A stretch of DNA of 44,333 nucleotides from Streptomyces palmae (GCF_004684805.1 NZ_SRID01000013.1:1-44333), one strand, 5' to 3'. Shown: positions 25,410 to 37,983, counted from the first letter of the stretch. Numbers and translations: made by a program. The notes: a model not told the origin generated them from the sequence alone.

Positions 25410-26483
25410 GTGAGTGTGACCGAGCCCCCGTCGTCCGGCGCCCCGGACGCCGCCGCCCCCGGTGAGCTGCGTGCCGCGATGCTGGAGCGGGTGGAGGCCC
25501 GGCTGGCCGGTTTCCTCGCCGGGGAGCGGCGGGAGTGGGCGGAGCTGAACCCGGACGCGGTGGAGCTGGTGGACTGCGTGGCCCACATGGTGGCCAGCGG
25601 CGGCAAGCGGCTGCGCCCCTCGTTCTGCATCGCCGCCTATCTGGCCGCCGGGGGCGATCCGGCCTCCGATCAGGCGGTGGACGCCGCCGCCGCGCTGGAG
25701 CTGCTGCACACCTCCGCGCTGCTGCACGATGACGTGTTCGACGCCTCCGAGCTGCGTCGGAACGAGCCGACCGCCCATATGCGGCACGCCACCCTGCACA
25801 CCGATCGCGGCTGGCACGGGGAGGCCCGGCGGTACGGCGAGAGTGTCGCGATCCTGGCGGGCAACCTGGGCCTGGTCTACGCGCAGCGGCTGATGGACGG
25901 CTCCTCGCCGCATGCCCGGCGGGTCTGGGGCGAGCTGTGCACCGAGCTGATGGTGGGCCAGTTCCTGGACGTGCGGGCCGCGGCCCGGTTCCAGCCGGAT
26001 GTGCCGCTGGCCCGTTGGATCGCCCTGTTCAAGTCCGGCCGCTACACGGTCTCCCGGCCGCTCGCCCTCGGTGCGGCGCTGGCCGGCGGGTCGCCGCGGC
26101 TGCTGGCGGCCTTCGAGGAGTACGGGCTGGCGGTCGGCGAGGCGTTCCAGCTCCGTGACGACCTGCTGGACGCCTTCGGCAGCGCCGAGGTCACCGGCAA
26201 GCCGGCCCGGCTGGACTTCAAGCAGCACAAGATGACCCTGCTGATGTCCTTCGCGCTGAGTGACGAGCCGGAGGTACGCGCGCTGGTCGGCGACGACCTG
26301 CCGGGCACCGACCCCGACGAGCTGCACGCGCTGCTGATCCGCACGGGGATCCGTGACCGGGTCGAGGCGGTCATCGCCGAGCGGCTCAAGGTCGCCGACG
26401 AGGCGGTCTCGACGGCACTGCCCCCTGCGTGGGCGGCCCAGCTGCACGCGATGGCACAGGCGGCGGTCTACCGCGAGAAGTAA
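25410..26483 (+). CDS. polyprenyl (isoprenyl) diphosphate synthase
   Basis: 357 residues. A trans-prenyltransferase condensing isopentenyl diphosphate with allylic diphosphates. Visible motifs are the IPP-binding GGKRLRP (64-70), the first Asp-rich motif DDVFD (107-111), and the second DDLLD (250-254) preceded by GEAFQLR. Small residues (S102, A103) at the positions just before the first motif suggest a product of C20 or longer, but chain length cannot be fixed by eye. The GTG at 25410 is chosen because CAGGGAG precedes it and the fold begins soon after; upstream in-frame sequence runs out of the CRISPR array. It stands alone, convergent with the LysR gene. Confidence 0.9.
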   Translation: MSVTEPPSSGAPDAAAPGELRAAMLERVEARLAGFLAGERREWAELNPDAVELVDCVAHMVASGGKRLRPSFCIAAYLAAGGDPASDQAVDAAAALELLHTSALLHDDVFDASELRRNEPTAHMRHATLHTDRGWHGEARRYGESVAILAGNLGLVYAQRLMDGSSPHARRVWGELCTELMVGQFLDVRAAARFQPDVPLARWIALFKSGRYTVSRPLALGAALAGGSPRLLAAFEEYGLAVGEAFQLRDDLLDAFGSAEVTGKPARLDFKQHKMTLLMSFALSDEPEVRALVGDDLPGTDPDELHALLIRTGIRDRVEAVIAERLKVADEAVSTALPPAWAAQLHAMAQAAVYREK

Positions 26484-26622
26484 GTAGCGCGGGTGGGGTG
26501 GGGAAGGCCGCACCGCCGGCTCCCCACGCCCGGCCGCACCGCCGCGCCGCCGGCGCCGGCCACCCGCGGCCTCAGGTACGGGCTCCCTCGGCCCAGCCGG
26601 GCGCGCCACCCGACACCCCGGG

Positions 26623-27516
26623 TCAGTCGGGGGTCGGCAGGTGTTCCAGGAGGACCCGGCGCAGTTCGCGGGCGGCGCGGGTGGGGGCGACGTCCTTGCG
26701 GTGGGCGAGGGCGATGGTGCGGCGCATGCCCTCCTTGGGGGCGAACGGGGTGATCCGCAGTCCGGAGCGGGCGGCCACCATGCCGGGTACCACGGCGAGG
26801 CCGAGATCGGCGCGTACGAAGCCCAGTACGGCGTCCATCTCGCCGCCGGCCACCGTGAAGGTGGGTTCGAAGCCGGCCGCCTGGCAGGCGGCGGTGGTGA
26901 ACTCCCGCAGGTCGTAGCCGCGGCGGAACATCACCATGGGCAGCCCGCGCAGGTCGGCGACCCGGATTCGGCGGTGCCGCACCGGGGGCGGTGCGGTCGG
27001 CGCGGAGACCACCACCAGGTCCTCGCGGAGCAGCTCGGTGGTGGCCAGGGCGGGGGCGCCGCCGGCCAGCGGGGTGATGATCAGCGCCAGGTCCAGTCCG
27101 CCCGCGGCCAGGCTGCGGACCAGGTCCTGGGAGCCGCCCTCGTCGATGAGCAGTTCGATGCCCGGGTAGCGCTCGTGGTAGGTGCGCAGCACGTCGGGGA
27201 CCAGGCTGGCGCAGAGGCTGGGGGGCGCGCCGAGCCGGACCCGGCCGCGGCGCAGCTGGGCGACCTCCTGCACCTCGCGGTGGGCGGTTTCGGTGTCAGC
27301 CAGGATCTGCCGGGCGAGCGGCAGCAGCGCCTCACCCGCGTCGGTGAGCGTGATGTTGCCGCGGGCGCGGTGGAAGAGTTCGGCGCCCAGTTCGCGTTCG
27401 AGGGCGCGGATCTGCTGCGAGAGCGAGGGCTGGGCGACGTGCAGCAGCTCCGCGGCGCGGGTGAAGTGACGGGTGTCCGCGACGGCGGCGAAGTAGCGGA
27501 GCTGTTGCAGTTGCAT
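26623..27516 (-). CDS. LysR-family transcriptional regulator
   Basis: 297 residues. The N-terminal winged HTH reads MQLQQLRYFAAVADTRHFTR, AAELLHVAQPSLSQQIRALE, GAELFHRARGNITLTDAGEA. The C-terminal periplasmic-binding-like effector domain includes LVPDVLRTYHERYPGIELLI and the late DAVLGFVRADLGLAVVPGMV. The start at 27516 gives the canonical MQLQQLRYF; an ATG at 27558 would add 14 residues. The start codon lies inside a 12-bp palindrome beside an ATAGG-N5-CCTAT box. Divergent from sdhC, so it may control sdhCAB and itself; the effector is unknown. Confidence 0.93.
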   Translation of the reverse strand: MQLQQLRYFAAVADTRHFTRAAELLHVAQPSLSQQIRALERELGAELFHRARGNITLTDAGEALLPLARQILADTETAHREVQEVAQLRRGRVRLGAPPSLCASLVPDVLRTYHERYPGIELLIDEGGSQDLVRSLAAGGLDLALIITPLAGGAPALATTELLREDLVVVSAPTAPPPVRHRRIRVADLRGLPMVMFRRGYDLREFTTAACQAAGFEPTFTVAGGEMDAVLGFVRADLGLAVVPGMVAARSGLRITPFAPKEGMRRTIALAHRKDVAPTRAARELRRVLLEHLPTPD

Positions 27517-27540
27517 CCATGGATGATAGGCCCCGCCTAT
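27514..27540. promoter_or_regulatory. adjacent palindromes in the lysR-sdhC divergent promoter
   Basis: CATCCATGGATG (27514-27525) is a perfect 12-bp palindrome covering the lysR start codon. It is followed directly by ATAGGCCCCGCCTAT (27526-27540), a 5-5-5 inverted repeat that fits the T-N11-A rule for LysR boxes. A single tetramer could bind both sites and repress its own gene. Confidence 0.55.
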
Positions 27541-27599
27541 GGAATCCAGCTGCTTCATGTCTTGGACTTATCGCGGTCGGGTTTCTTAACGTCGTGTCC

Positions 27600-28304
27600 A
27601 TGGCATTGGCGACGCGGCCGGATCGAAGGCCGTCCCTTCCCCGTTCCGTGTGGCGGTCGACCGTGGGCAAGAAGGCGGTCATGGCCGCCACCGGTCTGAT
27701 CATGTTGGCGTACCTCCTCGCCCATCTGCTGGGCAACCTGAAGATCTTCTTCGGGGCCGGGGAGTTCAACGCGTACGCCCACTGGCTGCACGTCATCGGC
27801 GAACCGTTCATGCACCGGGACTGGGTCCTGTGGATCGTCCGGGTGGGGCTGGCCGCCTCGGTGGTGCTGCACGGCGTGGCGGCCTACCAGCTGAGCCGGC
27901 GCGACCTGGCCGCCCGGCCCCAGGGCTACCAACACCAGCGGCGGCGGGCCAGCTACGCCACCCGCACCATGCGCTGGGGCGGGGTGATCCTGGGCCTGTT
28001 CGTCGTGTGGCACCTGCTGGACCTGACCACGCTGACCGTCAACGAGAACGCCGAGCCGGGGCATCCGTACGAGAACGTGGTGGCCACCTTCTCCACCTGG
28101 TACGGCAACACCATCTACATCACCGCGATGCTCGCCCTCGGATTCCACATCCGGCACGGGTTCTGGAGCGCCGCGCAGACCCTCGGCGCCGGCAGCCCGC
28201 GCCGCGACCGTGCCCTGAAGACCGCGGCCAATGCGCTGGCAGCCGTGTTGACCTGCGGCTTCATCTCCATTCCCATCGGCGTGATGACCGGAGTCGTGAG
28301 CTGA
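27600..28304 (+). CDS. sdhC: succinate dehydrogenase cytochrome b subunit (SdhC type)
   Basis: 234 residues. The membrane anchor of a three-subunit succinate:quinone oxidoreductase, carrying haem and the quinone site. Five hydrophobic helices are visible, with conserved histidines in [46 protein letters not shown] and [11 protein letters not shown]. The ATG at 27600 is preferred; GTG at 27594 is two codons upstream. No clear ribosome binding site precedes it, so a leaderless or weakly translated start is possible. It lies 1 bp before sdhA in a tight operon. Confidence 0.92.
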   Translation: MALATRPDRRPSLPRSVWRSTVGKKAVMAATGLIMLAYLLAHLLGNLKIFFGAGEFNAYAHWLHVIGEPFMHRDWVLWIVRVGLAASVVLHGVAAYQLSRRDLAARPQGYQHQRRRASYATRTMRWGGVILGLFVVWHLLDLTTLTVNENAEPGHPYENVVATFSTWYGNTIYITAMLALGFHIRHGFWSAAQTLGAGSPRRDRALKTAANALAAVLTCGFISIPIGVMTGVVS

Positions 28305-28305
28305 G

Positions 28306-30287
<1,982 letters not shown>

Positions 30288-30291
<4 letters not shown>

Positions 30292-31040
30292 GGCTCACCC
30301 TGCGGATCTGGCGCCAGCGCGGCCCCGAGGAGCCGGGCGCCATGACCGAGTACCAGGTCGACGGCATCGTCCCGGAGATGTCCTTCCTGGAGATGCTCGA
30401 CCAGCTCAACGAGCACCTGATCCTCTCCGGCGAGGAGCCGGTGGCCTTCGACCACGACTGCCGCGAGGGTATCTGCGGCGCCTGCGGCATGGTCATCAAC
30501 GGGCAGGCGCACGGACCCGAGCGGACCACCACCTGCCAGCTGCACATGCGGCACTTCTCGGACGGCGACACCATCGATGTGGAGCCCTGGCGGGCCGCCG
30601 CCTTCCCGGTGGTCAAGGATTTGGTGGTGGACCGGTCGGCGTTCGACCGGATCATCGGCTCCGGCGGCTATGTGACGGTGCCCACCGGCTCCGCGCCGGA
30701 GGCGCACGCCACCCCGGTGCCCAAGCCGGTCGCCGACACCGCCTTCGAGCATGCCGAGTGCATCGGCTGCGGGGCCTGTGTGGCGGCCTGCCCCAACGGT
30801 TCGGCGATGCTGTTCACCTCGGCCAAGGTGGTGCACCTCAACGTGCTGCCGCAGGGTGCGCCGGAGCGGGAGTCGCGGGTGCTGGACATGGTGGAGACGA
30901 TGGACTCCGAGGGCTTCGGCGGCTGCACCAACACCGGTGAGTGCGCGGTCGCCTGCCCCAAGGGGATTCCACTCACGGCGATCTCGACGATGAACCGCGA
31001 GTTCCTGCGGGCGCAGTTGCGTGGCGGACGTAAGGGCTGA
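30288..31040 (+). CDS. sdhB: succinate dehydrogenase iron-sulfur subunit
   Basis: 250 residues. It passes electrons from FAD to quinone. The 2Fe-2S ligands are C58, C63, C66 and C83 (CREGICGAC ... TTCQ). The ferredoxin-like region has C158-x2-C161-x2-C164-x3-C168P and C213-x5-C219-x3-C223P, as in three-subunit enzymes. ATGA overlap with sdhA (30288-30291) indicates coupled translation. The operon ends in the inverted-repeat element at 31072-31145. Confidence 0.95.
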
Positions 31041-31071
31041 CCCGGCGTTCCGCTGCGGGCCGGCTGCGGCC

Positions 31072-31145
31072 ATCGCGCAGTTCCTCCCCCAGACTCCGTC
31101 CGGGGTGACCCCCGCGCCCCAAAGGGGCGCGGGGAACTGCGCGAT
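31072..31145. repeat. intergenic nested inverted-repeat element, probable bidirectional terminator
   Basis: The outer arms ATCGCGCAGTTCC (31072-31084) and GGAACTGCGCGAT (31133-31145) are perfectly complementary. The inner arms CCCCGCGCCCC and GGGGCGCGGGG surround AAA (31110-31134). The element lies between convergent sdhB and the FUSC gene. The GGGGCGCGGGGAACTGCGCGA word resembles a dispersed intergenic repeat I know from streptomycete genomes; that resemblance is from memory. Confidence 0.75.
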
Positions 31146-31188
31146 CAGCCACCCACAACCGGCAGCCGACAGCGCACCCGTACGCGCC

Positions 31189-33258
31189 TCAGCGCTCCCC
31201 ACCCGGGGGCAACGCCGCCGCCACATCCGACAACGCTTCGGTGAGAAGTTCCGCCCCGCGCAGTGCCACCCCCGGCTCCTCCCCCGCCTCCCGCTGCCAG
31301 CGCTCCAGGGCCGCCTCCACCGCCGCCCAGTCCAACGGCTCGCTGAGCCGTACCGCCCGGGTCGCCGCCGGCAGGCACTCCCGCAGGGCCTCGGTGAACT
31401 CCTCGGCCCCCGGGTCGGGCGGCACGTCCCGCGCCGGCAGGTGCGCCGCCAGCAGTACGGCGACCCGGGCCATGGCGTCCACCGCGGAGCCCGCCTCATG
31501 GGCCGATTCGCGGGTGAGGTCCGGGTGGGGTACGGGCTCCCGCTCGGCGCGGGACAGGCTGTCCTCCCAGGTCGCACGGGCCGCCCGGGAGGTCAGCTGG
31601 GCCTCCCTCACCTGGCGGGGGCGGCGTTCGGCGGGGCGGGCGTAGGCGTCCAGGACCGCGGTGGTGAACCGGCCGGTGGCGGCCAGCCGCTCGGCGAGCC
31701 GGTCCCGGAGCAGCGGGGTCTCCCAGGCGGGGAAGAGGGCGTAGGCGGCCATCGCCAGCAGGCCGCCCAGCAGGGTGAGCGCCACCCTGGCCAGCACCGT
31801 CTGCGACCAGCCCTCCCCCGCGATGCCCAGCAGGAAGACCACATAGCCGCTGACGCAGGCGGAGGTGACCACGAACCCGGTGCGGATCAGCAGGTAGAAG
31901 GCCCCCGCGCAGGCCACCGCGAGCACCGCGCTGGGGTGCGGGCCGGGGTGGGCCAGCGCCATGATCAGGCCGCTGACCAGCACCCCGATCACGGTGCCGG
32001 CGAAGCGGCCGACCCCGCGGGAGTAGGTGCGGGCGAAGTCGGGGCGCATCACCATCACCGAGGTCAGCGGCGCCCAGTAGCCGTGGCCCCAGGGCAGCGC
32101 GGCGCCCAGCACATAGCCGCAGCAGGTCACCGCGGACAGCCGCACCGCGTGCCGGAAGATCGGTGAGGACGGGCGGGCCTGGTGGAGGAGCCGGTTCAGC
32201 GCCGCGGTGACCGTGCCGGGGCCGGTGGGTCTGGGCAGATGGCGGTACCGGCCGTCCGCGCCGACCGCCTCCACCGGGCCCTGGGTGGCCTCGACCACCT
32301 CGCCGACCAGGGCCATCAGCCGGAGCGCGGCGCGGCGGGCGGCGCCGTCCAGCATCGGCCCGCCGGCCGGCATCTCCAGGGCGGCCATGGCCTGCGGCGG
32401 CAGCCGTACCGTCTCGCCGCGCCGTACCGCGTGCGCCACCGCGTCCAGCACCGCGCCGGTGGCGGCCAGCAGGTCGCGCACCCGGTCCCGTTGCGGGCCG
32501 AAGGGCGGGGCGCCGACCACCGGATCGGCCAGCGAGGCGAGCAGCGGGCGGATGCGTTCGGCCAGGCCGCGGAAGCCGGCCAGCTGGCTGGGGCGGGTGC
32601 GGGCCTGGCGCGGGGTGAGCGCGGCGGCGCGGCGGGCCTCCATCAGGGGTTGCGGGTCGAAGGGGGCCTGGGGGTCGTGCCGCAGTCGGCGGGCGTAGTC
32701 GGCGACGGCGGCCAGCGCGTCGGCGAGCGCGTCGCGCTGCCTGCCCCAGGGCCGTACCGGGAAGAGGACGATCAACGCGGCCTGGACGACGCCGCCGAGG
32801 GCGATCAGCGCGGCGTGGTCCAGTGCGCCGCGCACCGAGGTGGGCAGGGTGACGGTGACCAGCATCACCGCGACCATCTGGGTGGCCACCAGGCCGGAGA
32901 CCGGGCCGATGGCCCAGGCCATGCCGGTGAGGAGGGTCCACACGGCCAGCATGGCCACGAAGACCGCGGTGTGCGCCCCGGCCAGGTAGCCGAGGAAGGT
33001 GCTGATCCCCAGGCCCGCGGCGACGGCCAGGGCGAGGGCGGGGCGGGGCCGCCAGCTGCGCTGGAAGGTGACGGCCCCGGAGGCGAAGGCGCCGAAGGCC
33101 GAGGCGACCGCCAGCTGCGGGGAGCCCAGCCACAGGGTGAATCCGATGACCAGGGCCACCCCGCAGGCGCAGCGCAGGGCGACCAGTGGCTCGAGCCGGC
33201 CCCGCTCGATGCCCAGCCCGGTCTGCGCGGCTTCCCTCAGCGCCCGTGCCCAGCCCAT
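31189..33258 (-). CDS. FUSC-family transporter (aromatic acid/fusaric acid efflux-like)
   Basis: 689 residues. The protein has two membrane blocks. The first is near residues 25-170 (LEPLVALRCACGVALVIGF, LALAVAAGLGISTFLGYLAG, VSGLVATQMVAVMLVTVTLP, ALIALGGVVQAALIVLFPV). The second is near 375-520 and includes HGYWAPLTSVMVMRPDFART and the GRFAGTVIGVLVSGLIMALA helix typical of FUSC proteins. Cytoplasmic helical domains follow each block. The family exports aromatic or weak organic acids; the substrate is unknown. The start lies 48 bp after the mmsA stop, with a hairpin between, so read-through from the iol operon is possible but not assured. Confidence 0.85.
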   Translation of the reverse strand: MGWARALREAAQTGLGIERGRLEPLVALRCACGVALVIGFTLWLGSPQLAVASAFGAFASGAVTFQRSWRPRPALALAVAAGLGISTFLGYLAGAHTAVFVAMLAVWTLLTGMAWAIGPVSGLVATQMVAVMLVTVTLPTSVRGALDHAALIALGGVVQAALIVLFPVRPWGRQRDALADALAAVADYARRLRHDPQAPFDPQPLMEARRAAALTPRQARTRPSQLAGFRGLAERIRPLLASLADPVVGAPPFGPQRDRVRDLLAATGAVLDAVAHAVRRGETVRLPPQAMAALEMPAGGPMLDGAARRAALRLMALVGEVVEATQGPVEAVGADGRYRHLPRPTGPGTVTAALNRLLHQARPSSPIFRHAVRLSAVTCCGYVLGAALPWGHGYWAPLTSVMVMRPDFARTYSRGVGRFAGTVIGVLVSGLIMALAHPGPHPSAVLAVACAGAFYLLIRTGFVVTSACVSGYVVFLLGIAGEGWSQTVLARVALTLLGGLLAMAAYALFPAWETPLLRDRLAERLAATGRFTTAVLDAYARPAERRPRQVREAQLTSRAARATWEDSLSRAEREPVPHPDLTRESAHEAGSAVDAMARVAVLLAAHLPARDVPPDPGAEEFTEALRECLPAATRAVRLSEPLDWAAVEAALERWQREAGEEPGVALRGAELLTEALSDVAAALPPGGER

Positions 33259-33260
33259 AC

Positions 33261-33288
33261 GCCGCAGCGTACGGCCCGTACGCCGCGG
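33261..33288 (-). terminator. hairpin between mmsA and the FUSC gene
   Basis: GCGTACGG and CCGTACGC arms, extended by GCCGC/GCGGC with a bulge, form a GC-rich hairpin in the 48-bp gap after mmsA. No U tract. It could end the iol transcript or attenuate it before the FUSC gene. Confidence 0.4.
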
Positions 33289-33306
33289 CGGCCGGGCGGC
33301 GCGGGC

Positions 33307-34800
<1,494 letters not shown>

Positions 34801-34820
34801 GGCTGAGCCCTTTCTGTCGG

Positions 34821-36737
34821 TCACAGGTGGCGGCGGCGGGCGGCGACCTGGCGGTCATAGGCCGCGCGGGCTTCGACCGCGGCCTGCCGGGTCGCGGTCC
34901 GGGCGACGGGCACATCCCACCACGCCTGGGCAGCGGGCGCGCCCGGCACTGTGTCGGCTGTTCGGGTCTCCACATAGACACATGCGGGGTGCTGTGCGGC
35001 GCGTGCGGTGGAGAGTGCCTGGCGCAGTTCGTCGACGGTGCCGGCGCGCAGGACGTCCATGCCGAGCGAGGCGGCGTTGGCGGCCAGGTCGACCGGCAGC
35101 GGGTCGCCGGTGAAGCGGCCCTCGGCGTCCCGGAAGCGGTAGGCGGTGCCGAAGCGTTCGCCGCCGGTCGCCTCGGAGAGGCCGCCGATGGAGGCGTAGC
35201 CGTGGTTCTGCAGCAGCACGATCTTGATGGGCAGGCCCTCCTGTACGGCGGTGACGATCTCGGTGGGCATCATCAGATACGTACCGTCGCCGACCAGGGC
35301 CCACACCGGGCGGTCCGGGGCGGCGAGTTGCACCCCGATGGCGGCCGGGATCTCGTAGCCCATGCAGGAGTAGCCGTACTCCAGGTGGTACTGCCGCCGG
35401 GACCGGGCGCGCCAGAGCTTGTGCAGGTCGCCGGGGAGCGAGCCGGCCGCGTTGATGATCACGTCCCGCTCGTCGACCACCGCGTCCAGGGCGCCCAGCA
35501 CCTGGCTCTGGGACGGCCGCACCGAGGGGTCGGGGGCGGCGTAGGCGGCGTCCACCCGGGCCTCCCAGCGCTCCTTGGCGGCCTGGTGCTCGGCGGTGTA
35601 GCCGGGGTCGACCCGATGGCCGGCCAGCTCCCGGGCCAGGGCCCGCAGACCGGCGCGGGCGTCGGCCACCAGGGCGGTGGCGGCGAGCTTGTGGGCGTCG
35701 AAGGCGGCGGTGTTCAGGTTGACGAAGCGCACGCCGGGGTGGGCGAAGAGGGTGGCGGAGGCGGTGGTGAAGTCGGTGTAGCGGGTGCCGACGCCGATCA
35801 CCAGGTCGGCGGTGCGCGCCAGGTCGTCGGCGACCGCGGTGCCGGTGTGCCCGATGCCGCCGACGTCGGCGGGGTGGTCGTGGCGCAGTGCGCCCTTGCC
35901 GGCCTGGGTGGAGGCCACCGGGATGCCGGTGGCCTCGGCCAGCTCCCGCAGCGCCTCCTCGGCCTCGCTGTGGTGCACCCCGCCGCCGGCGACGATCAGC
36001 GGCCGGCGGGCGGCGCGCACCGCGCGGACCGCCTCGGCGAGCGCGGCCGGGTCCGGTTCGGGGCGGTGCACCCGCCAGACGCGGTCGGCAAAGAACTCCT
36101 CGGGCCAGTCGAACGCCTCGGCCTGCACGTCCTGCGGCAGGGCCAGGGTGACGGCCCCGGTGTCGACCGGGTCGGTCAGCACCCGCATGGCCTGGAGGGC
36201 GGCGGGGATCAGCGCCTCGGGGCGGTGGATCCGGTCGAAGTAGCGGGAGACCGGCCGCAGGCAGTCGTTGACCGAGACATCTCCCGCGTACGGGACCTCC
36301 AGCTGCTGGAGCACCGGGTCGGCGGGGCGGGTGGCGAAGGTGTCGCCGGGCAGCAGCAGCACCGGCAGGTGGTTGATGGTGGCCAGGGCGGCGCCGGTGA
36401 CCAGGTTGGTGGCGCCGGGGCCGATGGAGGTGGTGACCGCCTGGGCGGAGAGCCGGTCGGACTGCCGGGCGAAGCCCACCGCGGCGTGCACCATGGCCTG
36501 TTCGTTGCGGCCCTGGAGGTAGGGCAGGGTGTCCGGTCCCGACTCCAGCAGGGCCTGGCCGATGCCGGCGACGTTGCCATGGCCGAAGATGCCCCAGCAG
36601 GCGGCGATCAGCCGGCGGCGGTGTCCGTCCCGCTCGGTGTACTGGTGGCCCAGGAACTCCACCAGGGCCTGGGCGACGGTCAGCCGCCGGGTGCCCCGGG
36701 CGGCGGAAGGCGCGGCGGGGGACGTGGGGGAGGTCAT
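34821..36737 (-). CDS. iolD: 3D-(3,5/4)-trihydroxycyclohexane-1,2-dione acylhydrolase (ThDP enzyme)
   Basis: 638 residues. It hydrolyses the ring of diketo-inositol to 5-deoxyglucuronate. It has the three-domain ThDP fold: the activating glutamate in LQGRNEQAMVHAAVGFARQ, the central domain IVAGGGVHHSEAEEALRELA, and the cofactor-binding GDGTYLMMPTEIVTAVQEGL with NHGYASIGG. YGYSCMGYEIPAAIGVQLA precedes it. Its ATG overlaps the iolB stop (36734-36737) and mmsA follows 20 bp later. Confidence 0.94.
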   Translation of the reverse strand: MTSPTSPAAPSAARGTRRLTVAQALVEFLGHQYTERDGHRRRLIAACWGIFGHGNVAGIGQALLESGPDTLPYLQGRNEQAMVHAAVGFARQSDRLSAQAVTTSIGPGATNLVTGAALATINHLPVLLLPGDTFATRPADPVLQQLEVPYAGDVSVNDCLRPVSRYFDRIHRPEALIPAALQAMRVLTDPVDTGAVTLALPQDVQAEAFDWPEEFFADRVWRVHRPEPDPAALAEAVRAVRAARRPLIVAGGGVHHSEAEEALRELAEATGIPVASTQAGKGALRHDHPADVGGIGHTGTAVADDLARTADLVIGVGTRYTDFTTASATLFAHPGVRFVNLNTAAFDAHKLAATALVADARAGLRALARELAGHRVDPGYTAEHQAAKERWEARVDAAYAAPDPSVRPSQSQVLGALDAVVDERDVIINAAGSLPGDLHKLWRARSRRQYHLEYGYSCMGYEIPAAIGVQLAAPDRPVWALVGDGTYLMMPTEIVTAVQEGLPIKIVLLQNHGYASIGGLSEATGGERFGTAYRFRDAEGRFTGDPLPVDLAANAASLGMDVLRAGTVDELRQALSTARAAQHPACVYVETRTADTVPGAPAAQAWWDVPVARTATRQAAVEARAAYDRQVAARRRHL

Positions 36738-37762
36738 CGGGCGTCTCCGGTGGGTGCGGTGTAGCGGGGCAGCCGGGGGTCGACCGGCTGGTCGGGCCAG
36801 GTGCCGCGGATCCAGGCGTGCTCCGGGTGGTCGCAGATCAGCCAGGCCCGCTCGGGTCCAGGGCCGGCCATCACGTTGAGGTAGTACATGTCGTGCCCGG
36901 GGGCGGCGATGGACGGGCCGTGCCAGCCGTCCGGGATCAGCACGGTGTCCCCGTCACGCACCTCGGCGAGCAGTTCGCTGCCGCGGCCCCGGCCGGAGGA
37001 GGAGACCCGCTGGTAGCCGAGGCCGGGCCCGCCGTGCGGCGCGGGGGCGATCTCGAAGTAGTAGATCTCCTCCAACTCGGATTCCTCGCCGGGGCGGCGC
37101 TCGTCGTGCTTGTGCGGCGGGTAGGAGGACCAGTTGCCGCCGGGGGTGAGCACCTCCACGGCGATCAGCCGGTCGCAGTCGAAGACGTCCGCCGCGGCGA
37201 AGTTGTTGACCTGCCGGGAGCAGCCGCCGCTGCCGCGCAGCTCCACCGGGACCGCGGAGGCGGGCTGGTAGCGGGCGGGCAGCACCCGCTCGCAGCGGGC
37301 GCCGGCCAGGGCGAACCGCCCACCGGCGGCGCTGTCGATCCGGGCCTCGGCATCGCGCGGCAGATAGGCGAAGTCGGTGACCCCGCTGAACACATCGGCC
37401 CGGCCGTGCAGTTCGAATTCCTGCTGACCGGTGCGGACGGTGCAGCCGCCGCGCAGCGGCAGCACGATCCACTCGCTGTCACCGGTGCGGAAGGAGTGGC
37501 CGCCGCCGGGCGGCAGCCCCAGCACCCGCAGGGCCGAATAGCCCCAGCCGGCCCGTTCCGGGTCCACCCGCACGGCGTACGGGCCGTCCGCGGCCCGGCC
37601 GGCGGCCAGATGAAGCTCGCCGGGTCCGGCGGTCCTGTCGGTGCTGTTGGTCTTGGTGGTGCGGTCGGTCTTGTCGGTGCTGTTGGTCTCGGTGGTGCGG
37701 TCGGTCTTGGCGGTGCTGTCGGTCTTGGCGGTGCTGTCGGTGCTGTCGGTGCCGGCTGTCAT
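36734..37762 (-). CDS. iolB: 5-deoxy-glucuronate isomerase IolB with a repetitive N-terminal extension
   Basis: 342 residues. It isomerises 5-deoxy-glucuronate to 5-dehydro-2-deoxygluconate. The double-cupin core shows metal-site residues in YPPHKHDE, EEIYYFEI and LIPDGWHGPS, followed by DMYYLNVMAGPG. The enzyme proper begins near GELHLAAGRAADGPYAV (about residue 48). Residues 5-44 are six degenerate hexapeptides of the type T-x-K/E-T-D/N-S/R (for example TAKTDS, TTETNS, TDKTDR), an unusual Thr/Asp-rich tail. No better start after the repeat is apparent, though a non-ATG start cannot be excluded. ATGA overlap with iolD. Confidence 0.9.
   Translation of the reverse strand: MTAGTDSTDSTAKTDSTAKTDRTTETNSTDKTDRTTKTNSTDRTAGPGELHLAAGRAADGPYAVRVDPERAGWGYSALRVLGLPPGGGHSFRTGDSEWIVLPLRGGCTVRTGQQEFELHGRADVFSGVTDFAYLPRDAEARIDSAAGGRFALAGARCERVLPARYQPASAVPVELRGSGGCSRQVNNFAAADVFDCDRLIAVEVLTPGGNWSSYPPHKHDERRPGEESELEEIYYFEIAPAPHGGPGLGYQRVSSSGRGRGSELLAEVRDGDTVLIPDGWHGPSIAAPGHDMYYLNVMAGPGPERAWLICDHPEHAWIRGTWPDQPVDPRLPRYTAPTGDAR
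37631..37750 (-). repeat. coding minisatellite in iolB, 18-bp units
   Basis: Six to seven imperfect 18-bp units built on GTCGGTGCTGTCGGTCTTG and GTTGGTCTTGGTGGTGCG (plus-strand view), including two nearly identical 36-bp blocks in tandem. They encode the Thr/Asp-rich hexapeptides of IolB residues 5-44. Confidence 0.85.
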
Positions 37763-37983
37763 GGCGAAAGCCTCCCCAAGGGTCGGTACGGGCCGTACGG
37801 CCGGATGTGCCGGTCACGGGGCGTACGGGGTGGTCGGTGGGCGCTCGGGGCGTACGAGGCGTACGGGGGGTGAAGCGAGGGGTGTCCGTCTGCGCGGGGA
37901 TCCGTACTCGCGGGGTGTACTGACGGGGTGTGCCCGTACGCGTGGGGTGTGCCCGTACTCCTGGGGTTTCCATGCCGCTCCCC
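37763..37983. other. 221-bp gap rich in CGTAC and GGGGTGTGCCCGTAC words
   Basis: Lies between the Cgl0159-type gene and iolB on the minus strand. It contains a 15-bp direct repeat GGGGTGTGCCCGTAC (37925-37939 and 37944-37958) and several CGTACGG/GTACGGG words. No gene is supported. It probably forms an unusual untranslated spacer or an internal promoter. Confidence 0.5.

Noticed and set aside
34827..36764. 645-codon plus-strand frame opposite iolD
   Set aside because: Antisense shadow of a clear ThDP enzyme; Gly/Val-rich with no domain.
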